Shown here: one piece after another, positions 47,549-55,852 of the stretch | Numbering within the stretch: position 1 is the first letter of the stretch | Layout of the letters: the number at the start of each line of letters is the position of its first letter | DNA from: a bacterium | Lineage (GTDB): Bacteria > Patescibacteriota > Microgenomatia > UBA1406 > GWC2-37-13 | Length of the DNA stretch: 64,000 nucleotides | Direction: 5' to 3' | Assembly: GCA_021825445.1 (NCBI GenBank) | Contig: JAKAHA010000001.1 | Span: 1 to 64,000 of the forward strand | Notes under the pieces: generated by a model | Databases searched by the model: none | The model's input: only the letters and a program-made list of their open reading frames with translations | What the model was told of the DNA's origin: nothing | Program-made: the position numbers and the translations under genes

Positions 47549-48196
47549 ATGATTTTTCTTTCTTTAAAAACCTATCGGGAATCAACAGGAAGTGCTGCAA
47601 TTAAACTTTTATCTTGCGTAAAGAAAGTAAGTAAAGAAACAAGGGTAGAGATAATTCCAGCAGTTCAACCAACAGATATTTATAGAGTCAAAAGAGAACT
47701 AGGTATTGAAGTCTGGGCTCAACATATGGATCCAATTGAGCCAGGAAAAAATATGGGTTGGCTTTCGGCTTACGCTATAAAAGATGCTGGTGCCTCAGGT
47801 ATAGTTATTAATCATAGCGAACATAAGATGGATGATGATCACGTAAAAAAAACACTGGATAAGGCCAAACAATATGGTCTAAAAAGCGTTATCTGCGGAT
47901 TTAATCCAGATATGATGGTCAAGTTTGATGCTTGGGAACCCGACTATCTCTCTTATGAGAGGGAAGATATGATTGGAACAGGAGTTTCAATGATTACTAA
48001 AGAAGCAGATAATATAAAAAAATTGGTTTCCGTTTTGAAAAGACCTCTTGTAATTGGAGCAGGAATATCGACGGGAGAGGATATCAGACAGGCAATAAAA
48101 CTGGGAGCAGTTGGAGCAATACTTGCATCGGGTTTCGTTTTGGCTAAAGATCCGGAAGCTAAACTTCGCGAACTGGCTGAAGGATTTAAATCTTAA
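47549..48196 (+). CDS. tpiA: Triosephosphate isomerase, archaeal type
   Basis: 215-aa isomerase of glyceraldehyde-3-phosphate and dihydroxyacetone phosphate. Catalytic residues: Lys7 in LSLKTY, His89 in INHSEHKM and Glu137 in YEREDMIGTG; LVIGAGISTGEDI and GAVGAILASGFVLAKD form the phosphate loop. NHSEH, the GTG context and the short length are those of archaeal TIM, not the about 250-aa bacterial form. It completes the fba-gap-pgk set located 3-8 kb away. Confidence 0.88.
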   Translation: MIFLSLKTYRESTGSAAIKLLSCVKKVSKETRVEIIPAVQPTDIYRVKRELGIEVWAQHMDPIEPGKNMGWLSAYAIKDAGASGIVINHSEHKMDDDHVKKTLDKAKQYGLKSVICGFNPDMMVKFDAWEPDYLSYEREDMIGTGVSMITKEADNIKKLVSVLKRPLVIGAGISTGEDIRQAIKLGAVGAILASGFVLAKDPEAKLRELAEGFKS

Positions 48197-48201
48197 CCTT
48201 T

Positions 48202-48459
48202 TTATCCGTATTTCTTTTTTAATATCATTAGTAAAAAAGCTCCAACAAAAAGGATAGAGTTTGTTACCCAAATAAATGGATCGCCTTTGAGTAATCCATA
48301 AACTACCCATGATATTCCGTTTAGCATTCCAATAACAATTCCCATCCAAGAAAGATCTTTAGTTTTTTTAGTTTTGAAGGATGTCCAAACCTGGGGAAAA
48401 AATATCAACGCTGCAAAAATTGACCCTAAGTATCCAAATAATATTTCAACGTTTTTCAT
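48202..48459 (-). CDS. SemiSWEET sugar transporter
   Basis: 85 aa, one three-helix PQ-loop bundle; two copies make a pore. LGSIFAALIFFPQVWTSFKTK has the PQ motif (residues 24-25 region) and SWMGIVIGMLNGISWVVYGL the conserved Asn/Trp. The start is ATG 48459, as the longer frame upstream has no membrane logic and overlaps the PAP2 gene. It passively moves mono- or disaccharides. It follows the PAP2 gene with a 2-nt gap. Confidence 0.83.
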   Translation of the reverse strand: MKNVEILFGYLGSIFAALIFFPQVWTSFKTKKTKDLSWMGIVIGMLNGISWVVYGLLKGDPFIWVTNSILFVGAFLLMILKKKYG

Positions 48460-48461
48460 AT

Positions 48462-49082
48462 TTATAAAAAAAGAAGAGCTAAAATACCAGAAGATAAACC
48501 AAGGAGAACTCCGCCAATCACATCGGTTGGCCAATGTTCGCCTAGAGAAATTCTTGAAACTAACATGACTGCATTTATTATTAATAATAAAAAGATAAAC
48601 ATAAATTTTATAAATTTTTTTATTTTCATTTTACTGATGATATAGGAAATTATTATTGAAGCAAAAATAACTCTCAAACTATGACCTGATGGGTAAGAGG
48701 ATCCTGGTTGTACGTATGATGAAGGGAAAAGAAATTCCAAATTATATCGAAAAAATAAAAATGGAGGTCCAGGGTGGTGCATAAGAGATTTACCAATTAT
48801 TTCAATGATATGTGCACCAGCCAAAGGGATGAAAATTAGAAAAGATAATATTTTTCTTCGAAAAAGAATAATGAAAAATAATAAGCCTGCCAAAATTTCA
48901 AAGCTTCCAATCAAACTAAAAAAAGATAAAAAAGAATCGTATTGATGTGAGATATGATTTTGTAATTTAACCGTGGTATTAAAATCAAAACTATTTAATA
49001 ATTCTTTCTTGACGACAAAAGTGAATAAAATAAAAAAAACAAAAAAAATCAAAGATGATATGACTAACCAAAATTTTTTCAT
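48462..49082 (-). CDS. PAP2 superfamily phosphatase
   Basis: 206-aa membrane phosphatase, six helices. The signature is GKSLMHHPGPP (degenerate KxxxxxxRP), SSYPSGHSLRV (PSGH with the proton-donor His) and SRISLGEHWPTDVIGG (nucleophilic His). Relatives dephosphorylate undecaprenyl pyrophosphate or phosphatidate. The Arg-Pro of motif 1 is not clear, so activity is less certain. It overlaps the MFS gene by 4 nt. Confidence 0.83.
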   Translation of the reverse strand: MKKFWLVISSLIFFVFFILFTFVVKKELLNSFDFNTTVKLQNHISHQYDSFLSFFSLIGSFEILAGLLFFIILFRRKILSFLIFIPLAGAHIIEIIGKSLMHHPGPPFLFFRYNLEFLFPSSYVQPGSSYPSGHSLRVIFASIIISYIISKMKIKKFIKFMFIFLLLIINAVMLVSRISLGEHWPTDVIGGVLLGLSSGILALLFL

Positions 49083-50236
49083 TTAAGTCGTACTTTTAAA
49101 TATATCAAAGTAGAGATAATTAAAAAACCAGCAAAATAAAAGACCGTATCTTTTCCGAGTGATTGAAAAATTTCCCCACCTAAAATTGGACCAATAATCC
49201 GACCCATTGAACCCGCAGATTGTAAAATTCCGAGGGTTTCTCCATATTCTTCAGCTGGGACATTTTCAGATGCAAGGGCTTGGATGGTTGGATTTGCCAG
49301 ACCATTTCCAAGAGGTAAAAAAAATAAAGAAACAAATAAAAAGTTTGGATGCTTTGCAAGCGGAATTAAAATCAGACCAATAGCCATAAATATTAAAGAG
49401 ATTAGTAAAATATTTTTTTCATGAAAACGCTTTATGACAAAAGGCAATAACTTCATTTGAAATACGACCGCCAATATTCCAACGTAAGCAAATAGCCAGC
49501 CATTTTGACTCGCGTCAAAATTAAAAGTTTTTTGAGTCCAAAGAGCAAAAGTCCCTTGTTGAACGGAAAAAGCAATATTTAACATCAAAAAAACTATAAT
49601 TAAAAGTCCGATAGGATACAATTTCATAACTCTTTTAAATTCGTGAAATGAAAATTTTGTTCGTGGAGAAGTAGACGCTTTTTTTTCATCAATAGTTTCT
49701 TTCAAAAAGAAAATTGTTGCCAAAATTGTGATTAGTGACACGCCTGTGGCAAAATAAGCAGGGGCACTGTAGGAAATTTTAGACAAAGCACCACCAATTG
49801 CCGGTCCAAAAATAAATCCCAAGCCAAAAGCAGCACCAATCAATCCCATACCACGCGCACGATTTTTTTTGGTTGTGACATCTGCAATATACGCCTGAGC
49901 GATTGAAATATTTCCACCAGTCACTCCATCAATTATTCTTGATAAAAATAATAATGGTAAAGAATGGGCTAGCCCGAGAAGCAGATATCCAAAAGCGCTT
50001 CCAATTTGAGAAATAATTAATATTTTTTTTCTTCCGTATCGATCTGAAAGCCGACCTAAAATCGGAGAGGAAATTAATTGAAAAAGTGAATAAGTCGCGG
50101 ATAAAATTCCAATCTGCAAAGGACTGGCCAAATATTTTTCGGCAATATATGGAAGTAGGGGAAGAATGATCCCAAATCCAAGTAGATCGATAAAGACAAT
50201 TAAAAAAATTGTCATGAGTGATTTGTTGTTTTTCAT
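49079..50236 (-). CDS. MFS transporter, TetA/TCR-like
   Basis: 385 aa, twelve transmembrane helices. Motif A between helices 2 and 3 is GRLSDRYGRKKIL, and motif C-like GAAFGLGFIFGPAIGG lies in helix 5, the antiporter signature. It resembles the TCR/Tet branch of drug:H+ antiporters. Substrate unknown. First gene of the MFS-PAP2-SemiSWEET run; a TATAAT lies 11 nt before the ATG. Confidence 0.87.
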   Translation of the reverse strand: MKNNKSLMTIFLIVFIDLLGFGIILPLLPYIAEKYLASPLQIGILSATYSLFQLISSPILGRLSDRYGRKKILIISQIGSAFGYLLLGLAHSLPLLFLSRIIDGVTGGNISIAQAYIADVTTKKNRARGMGLIGAAFGLGFIFGPAIGGALSKISYSAPAYFATGVSLITILATIFFLKETIDEKKASTSPRTKFSFHEFKRVMKLYPIGLLIIVFLMLNIAFSVQQGTFALWTQKTFNFDASQNGWLFAYVGILAVVFQMKLLPFVIKRFHEKNILLISLIFMAIGLILIPLAKHPNFLFVSLFFLPLGNGLANPTIQALASENVPAEEYGETLGILQSAGSMGRIIGPILGGEIFQSLGKDTVFYFAGFLIISTLIYLKVRLK

Positions 50237-50271
50237 AAAGAACGTTAATTATAACAAGAATTTAATCTGTC

Positions 50272-50332
50272 TGTCATCCCCGTGAAAACGGGGATCCAGG
50301 AGTTCTGGATTCCCGCCTCCGCGGGAATGACA
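50272..50332. repeat. Double-hairpin GTCATCCCCG/GGATTCCCG repeat, copy 3
   Basis: TGTCATCCCCG/CGGGGATCC then GGATTCCCG/CGGGAATGACA, with complementary outer ends; it lies between the MFS gene and tRNA-Pro. Confidence 0.75.
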
Positions 50333-50385
50333 TAATTTATATGATTATCTGTGATAAAATATAACATTGATTTGTTTATAAGTAA

Positions 50386-50459
50386 CGGAGCGTAGCTCAG
50401 ATGGCTAGAGCGCAGCGTTTGGGACGCTGAGGCCGCGAGTTCAAGTCCCGCCGCTCCGA
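50386..50459 (+). tRNA. tRNA-Pro(UGG)
   Basis: Acceptor CGGAGCG/CGCTCCG, D-stem GCTC/GAGC, anticodon stem CAGCG/CGCTG with loop TTTGGGA (anticodon TGG), T-loop TTCAAGT, A73. CCA is not encoded. The DUF192 gene starts 42 nt downstream and may share the transcript. Confidence 0.93.
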
Positions 50460-50500
50460 CTTTGTCCCGCTGAAGCTTTTAGCGAAGGCGGACTTTCTTC

Positions 50501-50914
50501 ATGAAAAAAATATTTTTCCTAATAATATTAGTCTTGATTGTCTTAACTGCAATTTTCTTTTATTATTCTTCAGAGCAAAAAACATGGCTGTATTCATATG
50601 AACTAAACGGAAGAGTTTATAAATTGCTTACTGCAAAAAATGAATCAGAATGGCAAAAGGGGTTGATGTTTGTAAAATCCAAAAAAGAACTTAAAGGAGC
50701 TGACGGAATGATTTTTATTTTTCCAGATAAACAGATAAGAAGCTTCTGGAATAAGAATACTTATTTAGATTTGGATTTAATTTGGATGGATGGAGATAGA
50801 GTAGTTGGAAAAAGTTTTTTACCGTCAATCGCCAAAACTAAGAATCCATTTACAGTTAGTTCTCCAATGGTAGTCGATAGAGTTGTAGAAATAGTGAAAA
50901 AATTATCGTTTTAG
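50501..50914 (+). CDS. DUF192 family exported protein
   Basis: 137 aa with an N-terminal transmembrane/signal helix (FFLIILVLIVLTAIFFYYS) and the DUF192 core QKGLMFVKSKKEL, GMIFIFPDKQIRSFWNKNTYLDLDLIWMD in parts, and VVGKSFLPSI. Function of the family is unsettled. Extracytoplasmic. It overlaps the convergent pgk gene by 12 nt. Confidence 0.83.
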   Translation: MKKIFFLIILVLIVLTAIFFYYSSEQKTWLYSYELNGRVYKLLTAKNESEWQKGLMFVKSKKELKGADGMIFIFPDKQIRSFWNKNTYLDLDLIWMDGDRVVGKSFLPSIAKTKNPFTVSSPMVVDRVVEIVKKLSF

Positions 50915-52066
50915 CGCTTCAATTCCCGGTAGGGTTCCTTTTTCAATTAACTCAAGCATGGCGCCTCCACCGGTTGAAATGTGAGTAATTTTATTGAGGT
51001 ATTCTTTTTTTGAAATTGCGGCTAAGGTATCTCCGCCACCGACGATTGAGATTGCGTCTGTGTTTTGAGTTATAGAATAATAGATAAAATCAGTTCCTTC
51101 GCGAAATGCAGGGTTTTCGAATAACCCAACTGGTCCATTCCAAATGATTGTTTTTGCTTTAGCAAGAATACAACCAATCTTAGCTTTTGTTTCTGGACCT
51201 ATATCAAAAATTGACTCTTTCGGAGAAATATTGTCAATTTTTTTCACGTCATGTTCTTTGTCATCTTTTGTTTCGGCAACCACTGCATCAACTGGCAAAA
51301 CAATCAGGGCACGACCTTTTTTTGCGAGTGATAAGAGCTTTCGGGCTTGCTGTACCGCTTCATATTCACAAAAGCTTGTGCCAATTTCATGTCCCTGGGC
51401 ATTAACAAAAGTGTTTGCCAACCCACCACCAATAATTAAATAATCAACAATTTTAATTAATTTATTTATTAGTCCAATTTTAGTTGATACTTTAGCTCCT
51501 CCAATAATTGCCACAATTGGTTTTTTTGGTTCAACGGTAACTTGAGAAATCATCTCAAGCTCTTTTTTTAGAAGAAGTCCACCATATGATGGAATAAATT
51601 TTGGCGGGCCAATTACCGAAGTATCAGACCTATGACAAACTCCAAAAGCATCGTTGACGTAAACATCCGCAAGGGACGCAAGTTGTTTTGCAAATATTGT
51701 CGAATAGTCTTTTTCTTTTGGAAAAAATCTAATATTTTCAAGAATAACTATTTCCGACAGGTTTTCTTTAGCTGATTCAATATCTTTAGCAAGAAAAATA
51801 TTATTTTTGGGTAAATACTCTTTTAATTTATCAGCAACCACCTTCAGGGAGTATTTACTGTCGGTTCCTTTTGGTCGTCCAAGGTGTGAGATAATAACTA
51901 AACGATTTTTATTCTTTAATAAATATTTTATTGTTGGTAGAGATTGTTCAATTCGAGCACTATTGGAGATAGTATAATCAGCATTTAATGAAACATTAAA
52001 ATCAACCCGAAGGAGAACGGTTTTAGCCTTAATTTCAGCTTCGTCAATATAGGTTATTTTGTGCAT
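50903..52066 (-). CDS. pgk: Phosphoglycerate kinase
   Basis: 387-aa enzyme transferring phosphate between 1,3-bisphosphoglycerate and ADP. LLRVDFNVSLN (substrate Arg-Asp), ISHLGRPKG, NDAFGVCHRSD, PIVAIIGGAKVSTKI, the ATP loop WNGPVGLFENPAF and SIVGGGDTLAAI are all present. Complete. Last gene of the fba-glpX-gap-pgk run. Confidence 0.96.
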   Translation of the reverse strand: MHKITYIDEAEIKAKTVLLRVDFNVSLNADYTISNSARIEQSLPTIKYLLKNKNRLVIISHLGRPKGTDSKYSLKVVADKLKEYLPKNNIFLAKDIESAKENLSEIVILENIRFFPKEKDYSTIFAKQLASLADVYVNDAFGVCHRSDTSVIGPPKFIPSYGGLLLKKELEMISQVTVEPKKPIVAIIGGAKVSTKIGLINKLIKIVDYLIIGGGLANTFVNAQGHEIGTSFCEYEAVQQARKLLSLAKKGRALIVLPVDAVVAETKDDKEHDVKKIDNISPKESIFDIGPETKAKIGCILAKAKTIIWNGPVGLFENPAFREGTDFIYYSITQNTDAISIVGGGDTLAAISKKEYLNKITHISTGGGAMLELIEKGTLPGIEALKR

Positions 52067-52071
52067 TGCTA

Positions 52072-52190
52072 AATTGGTCTAATTGATCTAATTATTCTAA
52101 TTGACCTAAATAATATCCAAAGACCAATCGCCAATGATTATTGGAACTTGGTTATTTTTTTAGAAATTAGGTTAATTAGAAATTAGAAAT
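52072..52190. repeat. AT-rich inverted repeat of TAATTAG units between gap and pgk
   Basis: TCTAATTGATCTAATTATTCTAATTGACC at the left faces TAGGTTAATTAGAAATTAG at the right, with CCAATCGCCAATGATTATTGG in between. It matches the unit types of 28089-28303. Confidence 0.5.
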
Positions 52191-53196
52191 TTTTTGATAA
52201 TATCTCGACGAGGTCAACGAGCCTAGTACTGTAACCCCATTCGTTGTCATACCAACCAAATACTTTTACCAAATTACCATTGACGACTTTTGTATAGTTG
52301 GCATCGAATATACAAGAATATGAGGAGCCAATGTAATCAGAGGATACAAGAACTCGGTCTTCATAACCTAAAATTCCTTTCATCGTCGTCTCTGATGCTT
52401 CTTTAAATTTCCTATTTACTTCCTCAACTGTAGTTGGCTTTTCAACAATGATTGAGATATCGGTAATTGAGCCCGTCGCAACTGGGACTCGAAGAGACAT
52501 ACCGTCAACTTTTCCCTTCAATTCCGGGATAACTCGAGCAACTGCCTTGGCAGCGCCCGTCGTTGAAGGAATAATATTGATAAATGCAGCTCGTGATCCA
52601 CCGGGATTTTTTCCGGCGTCATCCAACAATTTTTGACTGATGGTCATTGCATGTGTAGTTGTCAAAAAACCTGAGACAACCTTAAAGTTATCGTTAATAA
52701 CTTTGAACATTGGGGCGGAACAGTTTGTTGTACATGAGGCGTTTGATATAACCGTTTCCTTTTTAAAATCAAATGTTTTGTCATTTACTCCAAGAACGAC
52801 AAATGGTGTCTCTTCATCTTTGGCTGGTGCCGTGAGGACTACTTTTTTTACAGATCCTTTCAAATGTTTTGACAGATCCGCTTTTTTTGTAAAAGCACCG
52901 GTTGCGTCGACGACAACTCCAACTCCATACTTATCCCACGGAATGTTCTCAGGCTTATCATTTAGAAGGGTCAATATTTTTTTTCCGTTAACTGAAAACC
53001 CATCAGACTCTTCTTTGACTTCCTTTGCAAATTTTCGATAAACAGAATCAAAAGTCAGTAAATAAGCCATAATTGAAGTTTGAGTTTTTCGGGTATTTAT
53101 GGCAACTATTTCAAAATTACCTCTCGTTAATGCAATTCTAGTAAAAGCCCGACCAATTCGACCAAAACCATTTAGACCAACCTTTATTTTTTTCAT
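52183..53196 (-). CDS. gap: Glyceraldehyde-3-phosphate dehydrogenase
   Basis: 337-aa NAD(P)-dependent type I GAPDH. GLNGFGRIGRAFTRI binds the cofactor, SNASCTTNCSAPM carries the catalytic Cys, HAMTISQKLLD the catalytic His, and YDNEWGYSTRLVDL closes the protein. The residue after the first Rossmann strand gives NTRKTQTSIMAYLL, where the usual Asp is absent (INTRK), so NADP use is possible. Second to last of the glycolytic run. Confidence 0.96.
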   Translation of the reverse strand: MKKIKVGLNGFGRIGRAFTRIALTRGNFEIVAINTRKTQTSIMAYLLTFDSVYRKFAKEVKEESDGFSVNGKKILTLLNDKPENIPWDKYGVGVVVDATGAFTKKADLSKHLKGSVKKVVLTAPAKDEETPFVVLGVNDKTFDFKKETVISNASCTTNCSAPMFKVINDNFKVVSGFLTTTHAMTISQKLLDDAGKNPGGSRAAFINIIPSTTGAAKAVARVIPELKGKVDGMSLRVPVATGSITDISIIVEKPTTVEEVNRKFKEASETTMKGILGYEDRVLVSSDYIGSSYSCIFDANYTKVVNGNLVKVFGWYDNEWGYSTRLVDLVEILSKNF

Positions 53197-53207
53197 AATT
53201 ATTCACA

Positions 53208-53252
53208 GGATCCTTCGACTCGGTCGCTACTGCTTCCTCGCTCAGGATGACT
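53208..53252. repeat. ATCCTTCGACTCGG...CGCTCAGGATGA repeat
   Basis: GGATCCTTCGACTCGG and TCGCTCAGGATGA form an imperfect hairpin upstream of gap. A half-copy in reverse (ATCCTGAG...TCGAAGGA) is at 27070-27092. Confidence 0.5.
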
Positions 53253-53272
53253 CTCTTCAACTGTGATGAGAG

Positions 53273-54217
53273 TCACTTATAATAATGGTGATGCGTGGTA
53301 ATATATCGGATTGTACCGGATATTCCCCGAACAACGATAGAATGAGTGATGGCTTTATTTTTTCCAAAGACGACTCCGTTAAGAAGTGGTCCATCAATAA
53401 CTCCGGTTGCCGTAAACGTCAATTCTTTTCCATGAGCTAAATCTTCTGCAGTAAAAATTGTATTAATATCTTTTACTCCAGCGGCTTTAATTTTTGGAAT
53501 ATCAGCATCTTTTTTTGGTTTAAACTGACACAAAATTTCTCCTCCTAAAATTTTCACAGGGACGGCGGCGAGAACCGCTTCAGTTGATCCACCAAGGCCC
53601 ATAAGCATATCAATACCACTTTCTGGGAAACAAGTAGCAATCGCAGCTGCCACATCTCCGTCGGTAATAAGTCTGACTCGAGCCCCAGCATCTCTAATTT
53701 CTTTAATCAAATCATGATGTCTCTCTCGATCAAGAACAACAACCGTAACTTCCTCAACTTTCTTTTTCATATCTCTAGCCACTTTTCGGATATTTTCTTT
53801 CGTCGAAGCTTCAAGATTTATGGCATTTCGAGCCATGGGACCAACGGCAATTTTTTTCATGTAAGTATCTGGAGCATGAAGTAGAGAACCCTTTGGACCT
53901 GACGCAACAACGGTTGTTGCATTATATCTACCATAAGCAACGCTTTCGGTACACTCAAGAGGATCAATTGCCAAATCCATAACCGGACCTTTTTTTGTTC
54001 CAACTTTTTCTCCGGTGTAGAGCATCGGAGCTTCATCTTTTTCACCTTCTCCGATGACGACGGTTCCGGAAAAATCTATTAAATTAAAACGAGATCTCAT
54101 TGCGTCAACCGCTGCTCCGTCGGCTTTATTTTTATCACCACAACCAATCCATTTGGCGGCTGCAATCGCGGCAGCCTCGGTGACTCGAATAAATTCAAGG
54201 GCTAAGTTTCTATCCAT
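53273..54217 (-). CDS. glpX: Class II fructose-1,6-bisphosphatase (GlpX type)
   Basis: 314-aa phosphatase that hydrolyses fructose-1,6-bisphosphate, committing flux to gluconeogenesis. VVIGEGEKDEAPMLYTGE, MDLAIDPLECTESVAYGRYNA in parts, ERHHDLIKEIRDAGARVRLITDGDVAAAI (split) and MGLGGSTEAVLAAV match the GlpX/SBPase family. It overlaps fba by 16 nt, giving coupled translation of aldolase and phosphatase. Confidence 0.9.
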   Translation of the reverse strand: MDRNLALEFIRVTEAAAIAAAKWIGCGDKNKADGAAVDAMRSRFNLIDFSGTVVIGEGEKDEAPMLYTGEKVGTKKGPVMDLAIDPLECTESVAYGRYNATTVVASGPKGSLLHAPDTYMKKIAVGPMARNAINLEASTKENIRKVARDMKKKVEEVTVVVLDRERHHDLIKEIRDAGARVRLITDGDVAAAIATCFPESGIDMLMGLGGSTEAVLAAVPVKILGGEILCQFKPKKDADIPKIKAAGVKDINTIFTAEDLAHGKELTFTATGVIDGPLLNGVVFGKNKAITHSIVVRGISGTIRYITTHHHYYK

Positions 54218-55437
54218 TTTGAAGTATTGAATAAATTAAGTTGGGTAAAAAGATATTCAAATTGAGTTTTAAGAGCAACTAAAGTTTCGTCTTTATATTT
54301 TTTGGCCTGTGTCCAAATTTTATTTTTAAAAGGTCCAAGGGCTTTTTTTCTAGTTTTATAAAGAAATTGATCGTCAGTTTCACCCTCTTTTCGCTCACTT
54401 GCACAATTGTCTTTTAACCATTGAAAAATTTCTTCTTTTAGTTTTGGATCCATGTGTTCATAAATAATATTTTGAAAGCCTGTTGCCAAATGAATTTCAA
54501 GAGTTTTGTAGGTTGGGAAGTTGTGAAAAAGTTCATTTGGAAGAGTGGAAGCTCCATGTTGAACTGATCCACCAATTTTATACTTGCTCCACGCCGACTC
54601 TGTAATTGATTTTAATACATCAAAATCAAGTTTTACTTTTGCGATTGTCCCATCGGGAAGGGGAATGCCCCCGTGAGATGTCCCTGTTTGGACACTAACT
54701 TTCGAGACTCCAACTAAATTTTTATCCTTAATCAATTTTAAATAATTATCCATGAATGTTTCAAAATCGGCGACGGTACTATTGACTCCGCCAATGTGAC
54801 CAATCTCACCACCGATTGAAATCATTACATCTTTTGGTTGGATGGAACGGATATACTCGGTTAAGAGTGCCGTCATTTCATAATTATTTCTTTGTCTTTC
54901 AACCAGATCAGTTTTGGTTAAATCAACAAGAGTTGATGCATCAATATCGATATTATAAAAACCAGCATCAATTGATTTTTTTATCAGTTCTTTAATTTTT
55001 GCGATCTCATCCTCCTTATTTACAGCAAAATTTTTAGCAGAAAATTGGTAGTGATCGCCTTGGATAAAAACTTTTCCAACATAATTTTCTTTGATGGCAG
55101 CAGCTAAAATTGAAACTGCGTATTCATCGGGCTGTTGTTCAGTATATTTAATTTCAGATCTGGCGATTTCAAAAAGAACTGGACCAACTTTTTTTTCTTT
55201 CATTATTTGGAAAACTTGGCGAGCCAAATCATAAGTAAGAGAACGAACATTAATAGCTGGAACCGTAAATCCACTGACTTTTCCTTGACCAATTGACATG
55301 TATAGATCGTTAATGGAGGCAAGTTTAATTCCTTTTTCTTCAGCAAGTTTTCTGATGGATGTTCTTGAAGATTTTTTGACGTTTTCGTCTGGGGAGAATA
55401 TTGCCGAGTAAATTAATTCATCAATATTATCTACCAT
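54202..55437 (-). CDS. fba: Class II fructose-bisphosphate aldolase
   Basis: 411-aa zinc-dependent aldolase forming fructose-1,6-bisphosphate from triose phosphates. FIQGDHYQFS has the first metal His, IDIDASTLVDL the catalytic Asp region, ISIGGEIGHIGG the Glu/His metal site and VQTGTSHGG a further His. It is longer than the usual 280-360 aa, similar to the large class II branch. First gene of the run; TATTAT lies 9 nt before the ATG. Confidence 0.85.
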   Translation of the reverse strand: MVDNIDELIYSAIFSPDENVKKSSRTSIRKLAEEKGIKLASINDLYMSIGQGKVSGFTVPAINVRSLTYDLARQVFQIMKEKKVGPVLFEIARSEIKYTEQQPDEYAVSILAAAIKENYVGKVFIQGDHYQFSAKNFAVNKEDEIAKIKELIKKSIDAGFYNIDIDASTLVDLTKTDLVERQRNNYEMTALLTEYIRSIQPKDVMISIGGEIGHIGGVNSTVADFETFMDNYLKLIKDKNLVGVSKVSVQTGTSHGGIPLPDGTIAKVKLDFDVLKSITESAWSKYKIGGSVQHGASTLPNELFHNFPTYKTLEIHLATGFQNIIYEHMDPKLKEEIFQWLKDNCASERKEGETDDQFLYKTRKKALGPFKNKIWTQAKKYKDETLVALKTQFEYLFTQLNLFNTSKWIET

Positions 55438-55484
55438 AAGGTATTCATAATATAATAAACTAAAAAATAACTGTCAAGCGAATT

Positions 55485-55721
55485 TTATTTTAACGGGTCA
55501 TAACCACCACGATTCCACGGATGACAGCGAATAATTCTTTTAAAACCAATAAATAGCCCTTTAATACTTCCATATTTTTTTACTGCCCCGTAAGTATATT
55601 CGGAGCAGGTTGGTGTAAAACGGCAGGCACTTTCGTTTAAAAATAATTGCTTTGCAAGTGAGCCGCGGAATAATTCTGTTTGTTGATAGAATCTAATTAA
55701 TTTTAAAATTATTTTTTTCAT
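55485..55721 (-). CDS. yidD: Membrane protein insertion efficiency factor YidD
   Basis: 78 aa. [19 protein letters not shown] carries the two conserved Cys and SEY, and [20 protein letters not shown] the signature end. It helps YidC/Oxa1-dependent insertion at the membrane. Usually near rpmH-rnpA-yidC; here it stands alone. Confidence 0.93.
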   Translation of the reverse strand: MKKIILKLIRFYQQTELFRGSLAKQLFLNESACRFTPTCSEYTYGAVKKYGSIKGLFIGFKRIIRCHPWNRGGYDPLK

Positions 55722-55729
55722 ATATGTTT

Positions 55730-55823
55730 TGTCATCCCCGTGAAGACGGGGATCCAGTCTATAATTACATCTTAAAACAAAAAGGAATATTTAGCTTGGA
55801 TTCCCGCCTCCGCGGGAATGACA
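55730..55823. repeat. Double-hairpin GTCATCCCCG repeat, copy 4
   Basis: TGTCATCCCCG/CGGGGATCC, about 40 nt of AT-rich spacer, then GGATTCCCG/CGGGAATGACA; ends complementary. It lies between yidD and trmD. Confidence 0.75.
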
Positions 55824-55852
55824 CAATGTAACAATTATAGTAAAATATAAAA

